Shown here one piece after another: positions 7,375 through 16,821 of a stretch of DNA of 28,520 nucleotides. The DNA comes from Scatomorpha gallistercoris. Its GTDB lineage: Bacteria; Bacillota; Clostridia; Oscillospirales; Oscillospiraceae. The notes under the pieces were generated by a model, which saw nothing but the letters and a program-made list of their open reading frames with translations, searched no databases and was not told the origin of the DNA. The DNA lies in NCBI GenBank assembly GCA_018713005.1, contig DVFX01000069.1, forward strand, positions 1 through 28,520. Reading direction: 5' to 3'. How positions within the stretch are numbered: the first letter of the stretch is position 1; the number at the start of each line of letters is the position of its first letter. The position numbers were made by a program, and so were the translations under genes.

Positions 7375-7572
7375 CAGTCCGGGCAGATTGCAGCCCGCTG
7401 AATTACCGGGCGCTGCGGCCGGATATCCCCCGCCCTGTGCCGCGCGCCTCAGGACGCGGGAGGCGGCGCCCGTCCGGGACGAAGCCCCCGACGGATAAAT
7501 CAGAAGCCGCTTTCGCCTCGTCTCGCACGGCGCAAGCCTGAAACCTGTTTATTATTTTTAGGAGTTTATTAT

Positions 7573-8994
7573 ATGCCATACAAGAGAGTTGAGATTTCCG
7601 CCGACGAGCTCGCGCGGCAGCGCGAGATATGCTTTGAGATACGCGAGCGCATCCAGGCGCTCGGCAGGCAGCCGCTGGCGCTTGTCGACACCTACGGCTG
7701 CCAGCAGAACGAGGCCGACAGCGAGGAAATTCGCGGCTACATAGAACTGATGGGCTACGGCTTCACCGACAGCGAGGCCGAGGCCGACCTCATCGTTGTG
7801 AACACCTGCGCCATACGCGAGCACGCGGAGATGCGCGTGCTCGGCAACGTCGGCGCGCTTGTCCACGCGAAGGCCAAAAACCCGAACCTGCTTGTCGCGG
7901 TCTGCGGCTGCATGGTGCAGCAGCCCCACATGGCCGAGAAACTCAGGAAGAGCTTCCGCGTGGTCGACCTGGTCTTCGGCCCGCACGAGCTTTGGCGCTT
8001 CCCGGAGCTCTACAAGCAGGCGCGGGACACCGGCAAGCGCGTGTTCGACGCGCCGCCGAGCGAGGGCGTGGTGGCCGAGGGCCTGCCCGTCAGGCGTTCC
8101 GGGAAAGTGAAGGCCTGGCTGAGCATAATGTACGGCTGCAACAACTTCTGCACCTACTGCATCGTCCCGTATGTGCGCGGGCGCGAGCGCTCCCGCCGCT
8201 TTGACGACGTGCTCGCCGAGGCGCGGCAGCTCGTCGGGGCCGGGTACAAGGACATCACGCTGCTCGGCCAGAACGTAAACAGCTACGGCAAGGACCTGGA
8301 CGAGGGGCGCGACTTCGCCGACCTCATCCGTGCCATCAACGACATCCCCGGCGACTTCCTCATCCGCTTCATGACCAGCCACCCGCGCGACGCCACGGAA
8401 AAGCTCTTCCGCACCATGGCCGAGTGCGAGAAGTGCGCCAAGCACATCCACCTGCCTGTGCAGAGCGGCTCCGACAGGGTCCTGCACGAGATGAACCGCC
8501 ACTACAACCGCGAGAAATACCTCGAAGAAGTACGCCTGGCACGCGAATTGATGCCGGAGCTCGTACTTACTACGGATATTATCGTCGGCTTCCCCGGCGA
8601 GACGGAGGCCGACTTTGAGGACACGATGAGCCTCATAGAAGAAGTGCGCTACGACGCGATGTTCACCTTCATCTTCTCCGCGCGCGAGGGAACCAGGGCC
8701 GCCGAGATGCCCGACCCCGTATCCCGCGAGGAAAAGCAGCGCTGGTTCGACCGCCTGGTCGAGCGCGCAAACGAGATAAGCGCAGAGAAGCACCAGGCAT
8801 ATATAGGTACGCGGCAGCGCGTGCTGGTCGACGGCGTGACCGGCAAGGTGCCCTACAACCTCTCCGCCCGCACGAACGGCGGCAGGCTGGTGCACATGTC
8901 CGGCGACGAAGGCCTGGTGGGCAAATTCGTCTACGCCGACATAACCGACGGAAACACCTGGGCGCTCTACGGCACGCCCGTCAAGGAGGACTGA
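7573..8994 (+). CDS. miaB: tRNA-2-methylthio-N6-dimethylallyladenosine synthase MiaB
   Basis: This 473-residue radical-SAM methylthiotransferase adds the 2-methylthio group to i6A37 of tRNA, acting after MiaA. The N-terminal MTTase domain has the cysteines in DTYGCQQNEAD, VNTCAIREHAE and AVCGCMVQQ for the auxiliary Fe-S cluster. The radical-SAM cluster motif CxxxCxxC is C189, C193 and C196 in YGCNNFCTYC, followed by VPYVRGRERSR. A C-terminal TRAM domain is seen in the last 65 residues. AGGAG precedes the ATG. The stop overlaps the mutS start by one base, so the two are translationally coupled. Confidence 0.97.
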   Translation: MPYKRVEISADELARQREICFEIRERIQALGRQPLALVDTYGCQQNEADSEEIRGYIELMGYGFTDSEAEADLIVVNTCAIREHAEMRVLGNVGALVHAKAKNPNLLVAVCGCMVQQPHMAEKLRKSFRVVDLVFGPHELWRFPELYKQARDTGKRVFDAPPSEGVVAEGLPVRRSGKVKAWLSIMYGCNNFCTYCIVPYVRGRERSRRFDDVLAEARQLVGAGYKDITLLGQNVNSYGKDLDEGRDFADLIRAINDIPGDFLIRFMTSHPRDATEKLFRTMAECEKCAKHIHLPVQSGSDRVLHEMNRHYNREKYLEEVRLARELMPELVLTTDIIVGFPGETEADFEDTMSLIEEVRYDAMFTFIFSAREGTRAAEMPDPVSREEKQRWFDRLVERANEISAEKHQAYIGTRQRVLVDGVTGKVPYNLSARTNGGRLVHMSGDEGLVGKFVYADITDGNTWALYGTPVKED

Positions 8995-11615
8995 TGGCTA
9001 CGAAGAAGGAAAAGGCCGTTGACGACGGGCTGACCCCCTTCAAGCGGCAGTACAACGAAGTAAAGAGCCGGTATAACGACTGCATACTTTTCTTCCGTCT
9101 GGGCGACTTCTACGAGATGTTCGACGAGGACGCCATCACAGCCTCCCAGCAGCTGGATTTGACGCTGACGACGCGGGACCGCAACAAGCCCGCCGGAGAG
9201 CAGACGCCCATGTGCGGCGTGCCGTACCAGTCGGCGGACATGTACATAACGGAGCTGCTGCGCGCCGGTTTCAAGGTCGCCGTCTGCGAGCAGCTCGAGG
9301 ACCCGGCCAAGGCCAAGGGCCTTGTGAAGCGCGACGTCATCCGGGTCATCACCCCCGGCACGGTCACCAGCGAGTCCATGCTCGAGAAGGGGCGCGGCAA
9401 CTATCTCGCCGCCGTCTACCTCGACCGCAGCCACGGCGCCGCCGCGATATGCGACGTCTCAACGGGCGAGTTCTTCTCCGTCAGCTACGCCGACAACGCC
9501 CTGCTGCACCTCACGAACGAGCTGGGCGGTTTCGCCCCGCGCGAGGCCGTGCTCAGCAAGCGCGCAATGGGCAACAAGAAGCTCGTGGAGTTCCTGCACC
9601 TGCACCTGAGCTGCGCGCTCGAGCCAGACGGCGAGCGTTTTTCGCCCGACGGGGCCGAGGAGCTTGTTTGCAGGCAGTTCTCCGCAAACAGCGCCGGAGA
9701 GCTGGGCCTCACGAGCGACGCGGCCCTGCTCTCCTGCGCGGCGCTGCTGCGCTATATCGAGGAGACGCAAAAGTGCGACATATCCCATATAAACCGCGTC
9801 GAGATTATACAGAACAACCAGTTCATGGAGCTCGACTGGGCCGCGCGAAACAGCCTGGAGCTCACCAAGAACCAGCGCACGGGCGACAAGCGGGGCAGCC
9901 TGCTCTGGGTGCTCGACCACACCTGTACGCCCATGGGCTCCCGCATGCTGCGCTCCTGGGTCGAAATGCCCCTGCTGAGCATACCCGCCATACGCCGCCG
10001 CCTGTCCGCGGTCAAGGAGCTTGTGGACGAGGGCGTCGTGCGCCAGGAGCTGCGCCAGGCCATGACCGGCATGTCCGATTTGGCCAGGCTGGTCTCCCGC
10101 GCGGTCTATCAGGCGGCCAACGGGCGCGACCTCATCTCGCTTGCCCAGGGCTGCGAGCGCCTGCCGGAGATAAAGCGGCTGCTCTCAAACTGCAAGAGCG
10201 CGATGCTGTCCGACTGCGCCGCGATGGAGGACCTCGCGGAGCTGCACAAGCTCATTGACGACGCCATCGCGCCGGAGCCGCCCTTCTCCATACGCGACGG
10301 CGGAGTGCTCAAGCCCGGCTACTCCGAGGAGGTGGAGCGCCTGCGCACGATACGCGAGAACGCGGTGTACTTCATCGCTGAGATAGAGCGCCGTGAGCAG
10401 GAGCGCACCGGCATAAAGAAGCTCAAGGTCGGATACAACAAGGTGTTCGGCTACTACATCGAGGTGCCGAGCAGCGTAAAAATAGAGCAGCTGCCCTCGG
10501 ACTATGTGCGCAAACAGACGCTGACAAACCGTGAGCGCTATATAAACACCGAGCTCAAGACGGTGGAGAGCGAGATAACCGGCGCGAGAGAGCGCATTTG
10601 CAGCCTAGAGTACGAGATATTCTGCCAGATACGCGCCGAAGTCGCCTCCTGGGTCACACGCGTGCAGGCCGTGGCGGAAAAGCTCGCCACGCTCGACGCG
10701 CTGTGCTCCTTCGCCGAGGCGGCCTCGCGCAACGGCTATGTCTGCCCAGAGGTGGACGAGTCCGGCGCGATAGACATACACGACGGCCGCCATCCCATGG
10801 TTGAGCTCACTCAGAAGGAGACGCGATTCGTCCCGAACGACACCTTCCTGAACCTCACGACCGACCGTCTGTCGCTCATAACCGGACCGAACATGGCCGG
10901 TAAGAGCACATACATGCGCCAGACCGCGCTCATCGTCCTGATGGCCCAGATGGGCTCCTTCGTGCCCGCCAGGAGCGCCAACATAGGCATAGTCGACCGC
11001 GTATTCACGCGAATCGGCGCCTCGGACGACCTCACAAGCGGCCGCAGCACCTTCATGGTGGAGATGACGGAGGTCGCGGACATATTAAAGAGCGCAACGA
11101 GGCACAGCCTAATCATCCTCGATGAGATAGGCCGCGGCACTTCGACCTACGACGGCATGGCCATAGCCCGCGCCGTGCTCGAGTACTGCGCCGACAAGAA
11201 GAAGCTCGGCGCTAAGACCATGCTCGCCACACACTATCACGAGCTCACGGAGCTCGAAGGCAGCATAGACGGCATGAAGAACTATTCCATCACCGCCCGG
11301 AAGCAGGACGGCGGCGTCATTTTCCTGCGCCGCATAGTGCGCGGCGCGGCGGACGACAGCTACGGCATCGAAGTCGCGGCCCTGGCCGGCGTACCCGACG
11401 AGCTGGTTGAGCGCGCCAAGGAGTGCCTGCGCGAGCTGAACGCCTCCGCCTGCCGTCCCCCTGCCCCCGTTGTTGAAGAGCCCGCACAGCTGACCTTCGG
11501 CCAGAGCTCCGAGGAGGAAGTCCTCGACGCCCTGCGGGCCGCGCAGCTCGACGTAATTTCGCCCATTGAGGCGATGAACCTGCTCTACGAACTAAAGAGA
11601 AAGTTGGCCCCCTGA
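8994..11615 (+). CDS. mutS: DNA mismatch repair protein MutS
   Basis: This 873-residue protein is full length. The mismatch-stacking FYE is at residues 39-41 in RLGDFYEMF. The clamp and lever domains follow, and the ATPase domain has Walker A GPNMAGKST at 631-639, then the DDLTSGRSTFMVEM switch, Walker B LIILDEIGRGTST and the ATHYHEL histidine motif. MutS scans DNA for mismatches and small loops and recruits MutL. The start overlaps the miaB stop (TGATG), with GGAGG just upstream. The CPBP gene begins immediately after its stop, so the three genes form one transcription unit. Confidence 0.98.
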   Translation: MATKKEKAVDDGLTPFKRQYNEVKSRYNDCILFFRLGDFYEMFDEDAITASQQLDLTLTTRDRNKPAGEQTPMCGVPYQSADMYITELLRAGFKVAVCEQLEDPAKAKGLVKRDVIRVITPGTVTSESMLEKGRGNYLAAVYLDRSHGAAAICDVSTGEFFSVSYADNALLHLTNELGGFAPREAVLSKRAMGNKKLVEFLHLHLSCALEPDGERFSPDGAEELVCRQFSANSAGELGLTSDAALLSCAALLRYIEETQKCDISHINRVEIIQNNQFMELDWAARNSLELTKNQRTGDKRGSLLWVLDHTCTPMGSRMLRSWVEMPLLSIPAIRRRLSAVKELVDEGVVRQELRQAMTGMSDLARLVSRAVYQAANGRDLISLAQGCERLPEIKRLLSNCKSAMLSDCAAMEDLAELHKLIDDAIAPEPPFSIRDGGVLKPGYSEEVERLRTIRENAVYFIAEIERREQERTGIKKLKVGYNKVFGYYIEVPSSVKIEQLPSDYVRKQTLTNRERYINTELKTVESEITGARERICSLEYEIFCQIRAEVASWVTRVQAVAEKLATLDALCSFAEAASRNGYVCPEVDESGAIDIHDGRHPMVELTQKETRFVPNDTFLNLTTDRLSLITGPNMAGKSTYMRQTALIVLMAQMGSFVPARSANIGIVDRVFTRIGASDDLTSGRSTFMVEMTEVADILKSATRHSLIILDEIGRGTSTYDGMAIARAVLEYCADKKKLGAKTMLATHYHELTELEGSIDGMKNYSITARKQDGGVIFLRRIVRGAADDSYGIEVAALAGVPDELVERAKECLRELNASACRPPAPVVEEPAQLTFGQSSEEEVLDALRAAQLDVISPIEAMNLLYELKRKLAP

Positions 11616-12323
11616 ATGAACCAGACCCCCAGTACCCAAGGCCCCCTCGGCTTTGCAGACCTCATGCGCCCCGGCGAGCGCATAGCCGCGCTCATCTACC
11701 TGCCGGTACACATTGTCGTGCTGCCGCTGCTGCTGCCATACCTGTCATACGCCATACCCGGCCTCAGCACAGTGGACCTTAACCTGATATACTATTCAAT
11801 AGGCTTTGTCTGCTGCCTGCTGCTGTTCTGGCGCTTCCTGCACGCCTCGTTCAACGCGGCGTGGGAGCGTCCGGGCTCCCTGCTCCTCGGCGTTTTCGGC
11901 GGATACGCCATGGAGCTCGCCCTGAGCATGCTTTTGAGTTCCCTGTTCATCATATTCGGTCTCCAATCCGTGACCTCGCCGAACAACGAAGCCATCATAT
12001 CCATGGCCCCCGAGGGAATGAACAAGCTCACCGCCATGACGGTGTTCATGGCGCCTATAGTCGAAGAGATTCTCTTCCGCGGCCTGGCCTTCGGCGCGCT
12101 CCGCAGCCGGAACCGCGCCGCCGCCTGGATAGTCAGCGTGCTGCTCTTCTCCTTTTACCACGTCTGGCAGTACGCCGTAATCGACCCGCTCTATCTGCTG
12201 ACCGCCGTGCTGTACATCCCCGCCTCCATAGCCCTCAACTGGAGCTATGAGCGCTCCGGCAGCATTTGGGCGCCCATCTTCTACCACATGTTGACCAACG
12301 CAGTGGGTATAAGCGCGCTGTAA
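11616..12323 (+). CDS. CPBP-family intramembrane metalloprotease (Abi/CAAX protease-like)
   Basis: This 235-residue integral membrane protein has about six to eight hydrophobic segments and the three CPBP (PF02517-type) motifs: EExxxR at E150, E151 and R155 (EEILFRG), FxxxH ending at H182 (FSFYH), and HxxxN at H224 and N228. These residues coordinate the catalytic metal in Rce1-like proteases. Bacterial members process peptides, give bacteriocin self-immunity or have unknown substrates. It begins directly at the mutS stop codon with no intergenic base and only a weak ribosome binding site, so it depends on mutS translation. No substrate candidate is apparent nearby. Confidence 0.88.
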   Translation: MNQTPSTQGPLGFADLMRPGERIAALIYLPVHIVVLPLLLPYLSYAIPGLSTVDLNLIYYSIGFVCCLLLFWRFLHASFNAAWERPGSLLLGVFGGYAMELALSMLLSSLFIIFGLQSVTSPNNEAIISMAPEGMNKLTAMTVFMAPIVEEILFRGLAFGALRSRNRAAAWIVSVLLFSFYHVWQYAVIDPLYLLTAVLYIPASIALNWSYERSGSIWAPIFYHMLTNAVGISAL

Positions 12324-12372
12324 GCTTCGCGCTCCCGACATAAAACGCCGCGCACAAAAGGAGGCTGAAACA

Positions 12373-14253
12373 ATGGGCGAGTTTTCGCTTGAATATCTCA
12401 CGCTGCTCTCGGAGAAGTACCCCAACGAGGCGGCGGTCTGCTCGGAGATAATAAACCTCGAGGCCATACTCACGCTGCCCAAGGGCACGGAGCATTTTAT
12501 CAGCGACTTGCACGGCGAATACGACGCCGTGCGCCACATCCTCAACAACTGCTCCGGCGTCATACTTGAAAAGGTCCGCCGCCTGTTTGAGGCCAGGCGC
12601 GGCGAGCAGGGCTGCCGCGCGCTCTGCTCCATCATCTACTACCCGCGCGAGGAGCTGGGCGCGCTGCGTGAGCGCGGAGAGCTCACGGATGAGAAGCTCC
12701 GCAACACGCTCGAGGACCTCTGCCTGCTGGCCGAGACCCTCTCGAGCAAGTACACTCGCGCTCATGTGCGCCGCCAGATGCCCTCCGGCTGGGAATTCGT
12801 GCTCGACGAACTGCTGCACATCCAGCGCGACGAGGAGGCCAACCAGCACCGCTATCACGACATGATACTGGACAGCATAATTGCCACCGGCGCGGCCGAC
12901 AACGTAATCGCCGCGCTCGCCGCGCTCATAAAGAGCCTGGCCGTCGACAGGCTGCACGTCGTCGGCGACATCTTTGACCGCGGCCCGGAGCCGGCCGGCA
13001 TAGTTGAAACACTGATGCGCCAGAGGCACATAGACATACAGTGGGGCAACCACGACATCCTATGGCTCGGCGCCGCCTGCGGCTCGCCAAGCTGCGTGTT
13101 CACCGTGCTGCGCATAACCTGCGACTACGGCAATGAGCTCACGCTGGAGCGGCGCTACGGCGTCAGCCTGCGCGCCCTCGCCGAGTTCTGTGAGCGCGTC
13201 TACGGCTCATCCGACAAGAAAACGCGTAAGCTGGCGCTGTCCGTCTTAGGCTTCAAGCTTGAGGGCCAGGTCATAATGCGCCATCCCGGCTACGGCATGG
13301 ATGACCGTCTGATGCTCGAGCGCATCAATTACAACGACTGGACGGTGAAGCTCGACACGGGCGTTTACCCGCTCAACACCACGCACCTGCCCACAATCGA
13401 CCCCGCGGAGCCCTACAGGCTCTCGAGCGAGGAGCAGGCGCTGGTCGACGAGTACGTCGACGCCTTTGAGGACAGCCAGAGCCTGCGCCGCCACCTGAAC
13501 TTCATCTACCAGCGCGGCAGCACATATCTCACCTGCAACGGCAACCTGCTCTACCACGGATGCATCCCGCTCACGAAGGACGGCGGCTTCGCCCAAGTGC
13601 GTCACGGCGGCAAATGGTACTCCGGCAAGGCGCTGATGGACTACGCCGACGCCGTGGTAAAGAGCGCCTGGGTGAGCGGCGAAGAGAGCGCCCTGGACAT
13701 GATGTGGTATCTCTGGTGCGGCAACGACAGCCCCTTCTCCGGCCGCGTGTTCCACACCTTCGAGCGCGCGATGGTCGACGACGAGAGCACCTGGGCTGAA
13801 CCGCGCAACCCTTACTTCAAGTTCTGGGACAATGAGGACACTGCGCGCATGATACTCGCCGAGTTCGGTCTCGACCCCGACACCGGCCACATCATAAACG
13901 GCCACACCCCCGTAAAGGCCAGGAAGGGCGAGAGCCCGGTCAAGGCCGGGGGAAAGCTGTTCGTCATCGACGGCGGCTTCTGCAAGGCGTATCAAAAGAC
14001 CACCGGCATTGCAGGCTACACGCTCATCTACAGCTCCCACGGCATCCGGCTCAAAAGCCACCGGCCCTTCGAGGGCGTGGCCAAGGTGCTCAGCGACAAC
14101 GTGGACATGGAGAGCGACAGCGTCTCCATTGAGGAGTTCCCGCAGCGCCGCTACATAGCCGACACCGACGAGGGCACAGCCCTCCGCCGCCGCATAACCG
14201 CGCTGCAGGAGCTGCTGGAGCTCTACCGCAGCGGCGCGCTGACGCAGTATTGA
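12373..14253 (+). CDS. fbp: Class 3 fructose-1,6-bisphosphatase
   Basis: This 626-residue protein is a Firmicutes-type class 3 FBPase (usual length about 640-670), a metallophosphatase unrelated to class 1 enzymes. It hydrolyses fructose 1,6-bisphosphate to fructose 6-phosphate for gluconeogenesis. The phosphoesterase motifs are SDLHGEY near residue 44, GDIFDRGP at 198-205 and WGNHD ending at 228; later NGHTPVKARKGESP and VIDGGFCKAYQ with TGIAGYTLIY complete the family signature. AGGAGG precedes the ATG at good spacing. It is the last protein gene of the chromosomal arm; I see no strong hairpin terminator in the 20 bp before the next promoter. Confidence 0.96.
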   Translation: MGEFSLEYLTLLSEKYPNEAAVCSEIINLEAILTLPKGTEHFISDLHGEYDAVRHILNNCSGVILEKVRRLFEARRGEQGCRALCSIIYYPREELGALRERGELTDEKLRNTLEDLCLLAETLSSKYTRAHVRRQMPSGWEFVLDELLHIQRDEEANQHRYHDMILDSIIATGAADNVIAALAALIKSLAVDRLHVVGDIFDRGPEPAGIVETLMRQRHIDIQWGNHDILWLGAACGSPSCVFTVLRITCDYGNELTLERRYGVSLRALAEFCERVYGSSDKKTRKLALSVLGFKLEGQVIMRHPGYGMDDRLMLERINYNDWTVKLDTGVYPLNTTHLPTIDPAEPYRLSSEEQALVDEYVDAFEDSQSLRRHLNFIYQRGSTYLTCNGNLLYHGCIPLTKDGGFAQVRHGGKWYSGKALMDYADAVVKSAWVSGEESALDMMWYLWCGNDSPFSGRVFHTFERAMVDDESTWAEPRNPYFKFWDNEDTARMILAEFGLDPDTGHIINGHTPVKARKGESPVKAGGKLFVIDGGFCKAYQKTTGIAGYTLIYSSHGIRLKSHRPFEGVAKVLSDNVDMESDSVSIEEFPQRRYIADTDEGTALRRRITALQELLELYRSGALTQY

Positions 14254-14272
14254 GAAAAGATAAATTTTCCTA

Positions 14273-14301
14273 TTGACACACATAGGGCAATGTGATATTA
14301 T
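14273..14301 (+). promoter_or_regulatory. Strong sigma-A promoter of the initiator tRNA gene
   Basis: Consensus TTGACA (14273-14278), a 17-bp spacer and TATTAT (14296-14301), with an overlapping TATAAT at 14299-14304, lie 56 bp before the tRNA. Confidence 0.85.
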
Positions 14302-14356
14302 AATAAGGCTCACCAGAGAGGCGGCAGTTTTGATTGCCATTCCGGTGCGCCTATAT

Positions 14357-14434
<78 letters not shown>

Positions 14435-14440
14435 AATCAG

Positions 14441-14479
14441 TTACCGTTGTTGATACAATATCAGCAACGGTAATTTTTT
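14441..14479 (+). terminator. Rho-independent terminator of the tRNA gene
   Basis: TTACCGTTGTTGATA (14441-14455) pairs with TATCAGCAACGGTAA (14459-14473) as a 15-bp stem with one G-U and a 3-nt loop, followed by TTTTTT (14474-14479). Confidence 0.95.
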
Positions 14480-14816
14480 GTTTATATGCATTTTGGGCTG
14501 ATTTGGGGGTGAAATCCGGAGTATTCCGCATAATTTCGGCTCTGTGCCAAGGATAGGTCAGCATCCTATAATTCCCTGCCCGGAAACAACAGCACTAAGT
14601 AAAATAACAATCGTTGAAAGATAGAAACGATAAATTATTATTCTCTATATAAAAAGCCGTCCATGGTCGGGAGCACTGCCCGCTGTGGACGGTTTTCTTC
14701 TTGTACCCCGGGACAAAAGGGACAAAAAGGACAGCAAATCTTCGGGCAGGACACCTACTTGTAATTTGCCGTCTCTAGAGTTAACATGACACACACCTTT
14801 GAAGGAGGGTAATGAA
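14480..14816. other. Gene-free left border of the element
   Basis: No supported gene is present. The stretch holds a small inverted repeat (AGGAT/ATCCT near 14551-14569), an ATCGTT/AACGAT pair near 14611-14630, a terminator-like hairpin at 14657-14696, and three consecutive GGGACAAAA-type units at 14710-14733. The attachment-site core is expected here or just to the left, but I cannot mark it. Confidence 0.5.
14657..14696 (+). terminator. Terminator-like hairpin at the element border
   Basis: CCGTCCA (about 14657-14663) pairs with TGGACGG (14686-14692), with an inner CGGG/CCCG stem, followed by TTTTCTTCTT. It may insulate the element from the tRNA transcript. Confidence 0.6.
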
Positions 14817-15134
14817 ATGGACGACTATATCAAACGGTTGCGGCAATATGTCGAGGCCAACCCAATCCTCTTTGATGGGGAGTGGGATCATCCTGCAATG
14901 GATTCTTTGTACTGGCACTACAGTGAAAGCCACTATATGGGCAATGAGAAAACCAAGGAAATGAGCCGTGAATTAAATGACCGCCTTGAAGAACTGTCCT
15001 TTCGGGAGAACAACCAAGTGTTTTCCCTGGTAGGTTCCCTTTGTGCCGAGCATGAGAGGATTGCTTTTTTTGCCGGACTCCAATTGGGAGCGCAGCTGAT
15101 GCTGGAGTTAATGGAAGAAAATGTTCAGGACTGA
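14817..15134 (+). CDS. Small helical protein, DUF6809-like
   Basis: This 105-residue protein looks all-helical. Its last third, ending AFFAGLQLGAQLMLELMEE, resembles the G-x-x-L-G-A-x-L-M-x-E ending of DUF6809 proteins, which are common passengers of conjugative and mobilizable elements in gut Clostridia. No enzymatic motif, signal peptide or membrane segment is seen. The ATG at 14817 is preceded by GGAGGG at 14804-14809, a strong ribosome binding site. It stands alone, faces right, and converges on the serine recombinases with a shared bidirectional terminator between them. The family assignment is from memory of the C-terminal pattern and is tentative; the reading frame itself is secure. 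Confidence 0.65.
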   Translation: MDDYIKRLRQYVEANPILFDGEWDHPAMDSLYWHYSESHYMGNEKTKEMSRELNDRLEELSFRENNQVFSLVGSLCAEHERIAFFAGLQLGAQLMLELMEENVQD

Positions 15135-15172
15135 AACTCCCAGAGCCTTTCACATCTAACAAGGTCAAACAG

Positions 15173-15223
15173 AAAAGCAGACCCAGGTCGACAGAATCAT
15201 TTCTTGCGCCTAGGTCTGCTTTT
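15173..15223. terminator. Bidirectional terminator between convergent genes
   Basis: AAAAGCAGACC (15173-15183) pairs perfectly with GGTCTGCTTTT (15213-15223), with A-runs on one side and T-runs on the other, so it can end transcripts from both strands. A CAGG/CCTA part extends the stem imperfectly. Confidence 0.85.
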
Positions 15224-15231
15224 GTTTTGTC

Positions 15232-16821
15232 TCATAGTCTCGTTTTGACTTCCTTCCCATCCTTGAACCGGAATACCACCCGCTCGTCAGCGTAGACGGT
15301 GACATGGTCGACGGTGCCCTGCCAGAGTTTTTCATTGAAAGTCAGGGGCAGATCGTCCAGCTCACCCAACTCGAACATCATGCCACCGATGGCGATGGCG
15401 TCCGCATTCATTTTATCTCGCTGTTTTTGCAGGGTGGCCAGTTTGGTTTGGATCTCCTTGTAGTGGCTGCACAGGTCATCATGGGCGGCTCGGTAGCTTT
15501 CTTCCGTGACGGTGTTGGCAGCATTCTGTTCGATACACACCCGCAGCATTGCGGCGACAGCGCTCAGTTCTTCTTCCAGGTTGGCAATATCGGCATCGAT
15601 AAAATCGGTGTCCGTAAGTACCTTTTGGGCGTAGCGGAGCCGGTCGATGGCACCGTCCCGATCGGAAAGGTATTCGCCCAAGGCCGTCAAAAACAGTTCT
15701 TTCAGGCGCTCCTCGGTCAGATGTGGCGTTTCGCACTTGTGATCTCCTTTGAATTTGCCGTTGCATTGCCAGATGACACGGCGGTAGCGGTCGGTGGAGT
15801 GCCAGGTTTTGGAACCAAAAATATCTCCGCAGTCGCCGCAGATAATCTTTCCGGAGAACGGGCTTGTCTGGCGGTGCCGTTTCCGGCTGTTTTTGCGCCG
15901 CTCCAGTTCGTTCTGAACCTGTGCCCATGCCCAAGGCTCTATAATGGCAGGGTGACTGTCCTCCACATAGTACTGCGGAACCTCTCCCTCGTTGATTTTG
16001 GTCTTCTTAGTGAGAAAGTCCACGGTGAAGGATTTTTGGAGCAGCGCGGAGCCTTTATACTTTTCATTGCGCAGAATGCTTTCCACGGTTGCCCTCTGCC
16101 AGACAGTCTTTTTGCCCGGCGTGGGGACGCCGTCGTTTGTCAGTGCGGCGGCGATGGCGTTGGTAGATTTCCCGGCGAGGAACTCCCGGTAGATGCGTTT
16201 GATAATTTCCGCTTCCTCGGGGACGATTTCCGGAAGTCCGTCCGAACCCTTGCGATAGCCCAGAAATTGACCGTAGGGAATGCTGACCTTACCATCGGAG
16301 AATCGCTTCCGCTGACCCCAGGTGACATTTTCGGAAATGCTGCGGCTTTCCTCCTGGGCAAGGCTGGACATAATGGTGATAAGCAGTTCACCTTTGGAGT
16401 CAAAAGTCATGATATTTTCTTTCTGGAAGAAACATTCACACCCCACTTCTTTCAGCTTGCGGATGGTGGTCAGGCTGTCCACGGTGTTTCGTGCAAAACG
16501 GCTGACGCTCTTGGTGACAATCAGGTCGATTTTCCCCGCCAGCGCATCCCGGATCATGCGGTTAAAGCCCTCCCGGCGCTTGGTGTTAACGGCACTGATC
16601 CCCTCGTCGGTGTAGACCCCAACGAAATCCCAATCCAGATTGTCCTGGATAAACCGTGTATAGTAGTCCACCTGAGCTTCGTAGGAGGTGAGCTGTTCCT
16701 CACTGTCCGTGGAGACCCGGGCGTAGGCCGCCACCCTGCGGCGCACCCGCTCTTTGGCGGGCATTTTGGTGTGAAGGTTCAGTGTGGCGGGTATGACAGT
16801 GACATTTTTAGCTTTCGTCAT
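15232..16821 (-). CDS. Large serine recombinase (second of a tandem pair, distal)
   Basis: This 529-residue protein has a resolvase catalytic domain with the nucleophile Ser37 in YARVSTDSEEQ, then VGVYTDEGISAVN and LIVTKSVSRFARN, a recombinase domain with GYRKGSDGLPEIVPEEAEIIKRIY, a zinc ribbon beginning ICGDCGDIFG, and a long coiled coil (about residues 410-500) of the type that steers integration versus excision. Large serine recombinases insert and excise mobile elements at specific att sites. The ATG at 16821 lies 14 bp inside the upstream recombinase, so the pair is coupled; the ribosome binding site (GAGAGGAAG) is moderate. The end is 9 bp from the terminator. It is the more complete of the two and the likelier integrase. 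Confidence 0.93.
   Translation of the reverse strand: MTKAKNVTVIPATLNLHTKMPAKERVRRRVAAYARVSTDSEEQLTSYEAQVDYYTRFIQDNLDWDFVGVYTDEGISAVNTKRREGFNRMIRDALAGKIDLIVTKSVSRFARNTVDSLTTIRKLKEVGCECFFQKENIMTFDSKGELLITIMSSLAQEESRSISENVTWGQRKRFSDGKVSIPYGQFLGYRKGSDGLPEIVPEEAEIIKRIYREFLAGKSTNAIAAALTNDGVPTPGKKTVWQRATVESILRNEKYKGSALLQKSFTVDFLTKKTKINEGEVPQYYVEDSHPAIIEPWAWAQVQNELERRKNSRKRHRQTSPFSGKIICGDCGDIFGSKTWHSTDRYRRVIWQCNGKFKGDHKCETPHLTEERLKELFLTALGEYLSDRDGAIDRLRYAQKVLTDTDFIDADIANLEEELSAVAAMLRVCIEQNAANTVTEESYRAAHDDLCSHYKEIQTKLATLQKQRDKMNADAIAIGGMMFELGELDDLPLTFNEKLWQGTVDHVTVYADERVVFRFKDGKEVKTRL

Noticed and set aside
7558..8895. 445-aa minus-strand frame opposite miaB
   Set aside because: Antisense of a clear MiaB gene; low-complexity Val/Ala/His-rich translation.
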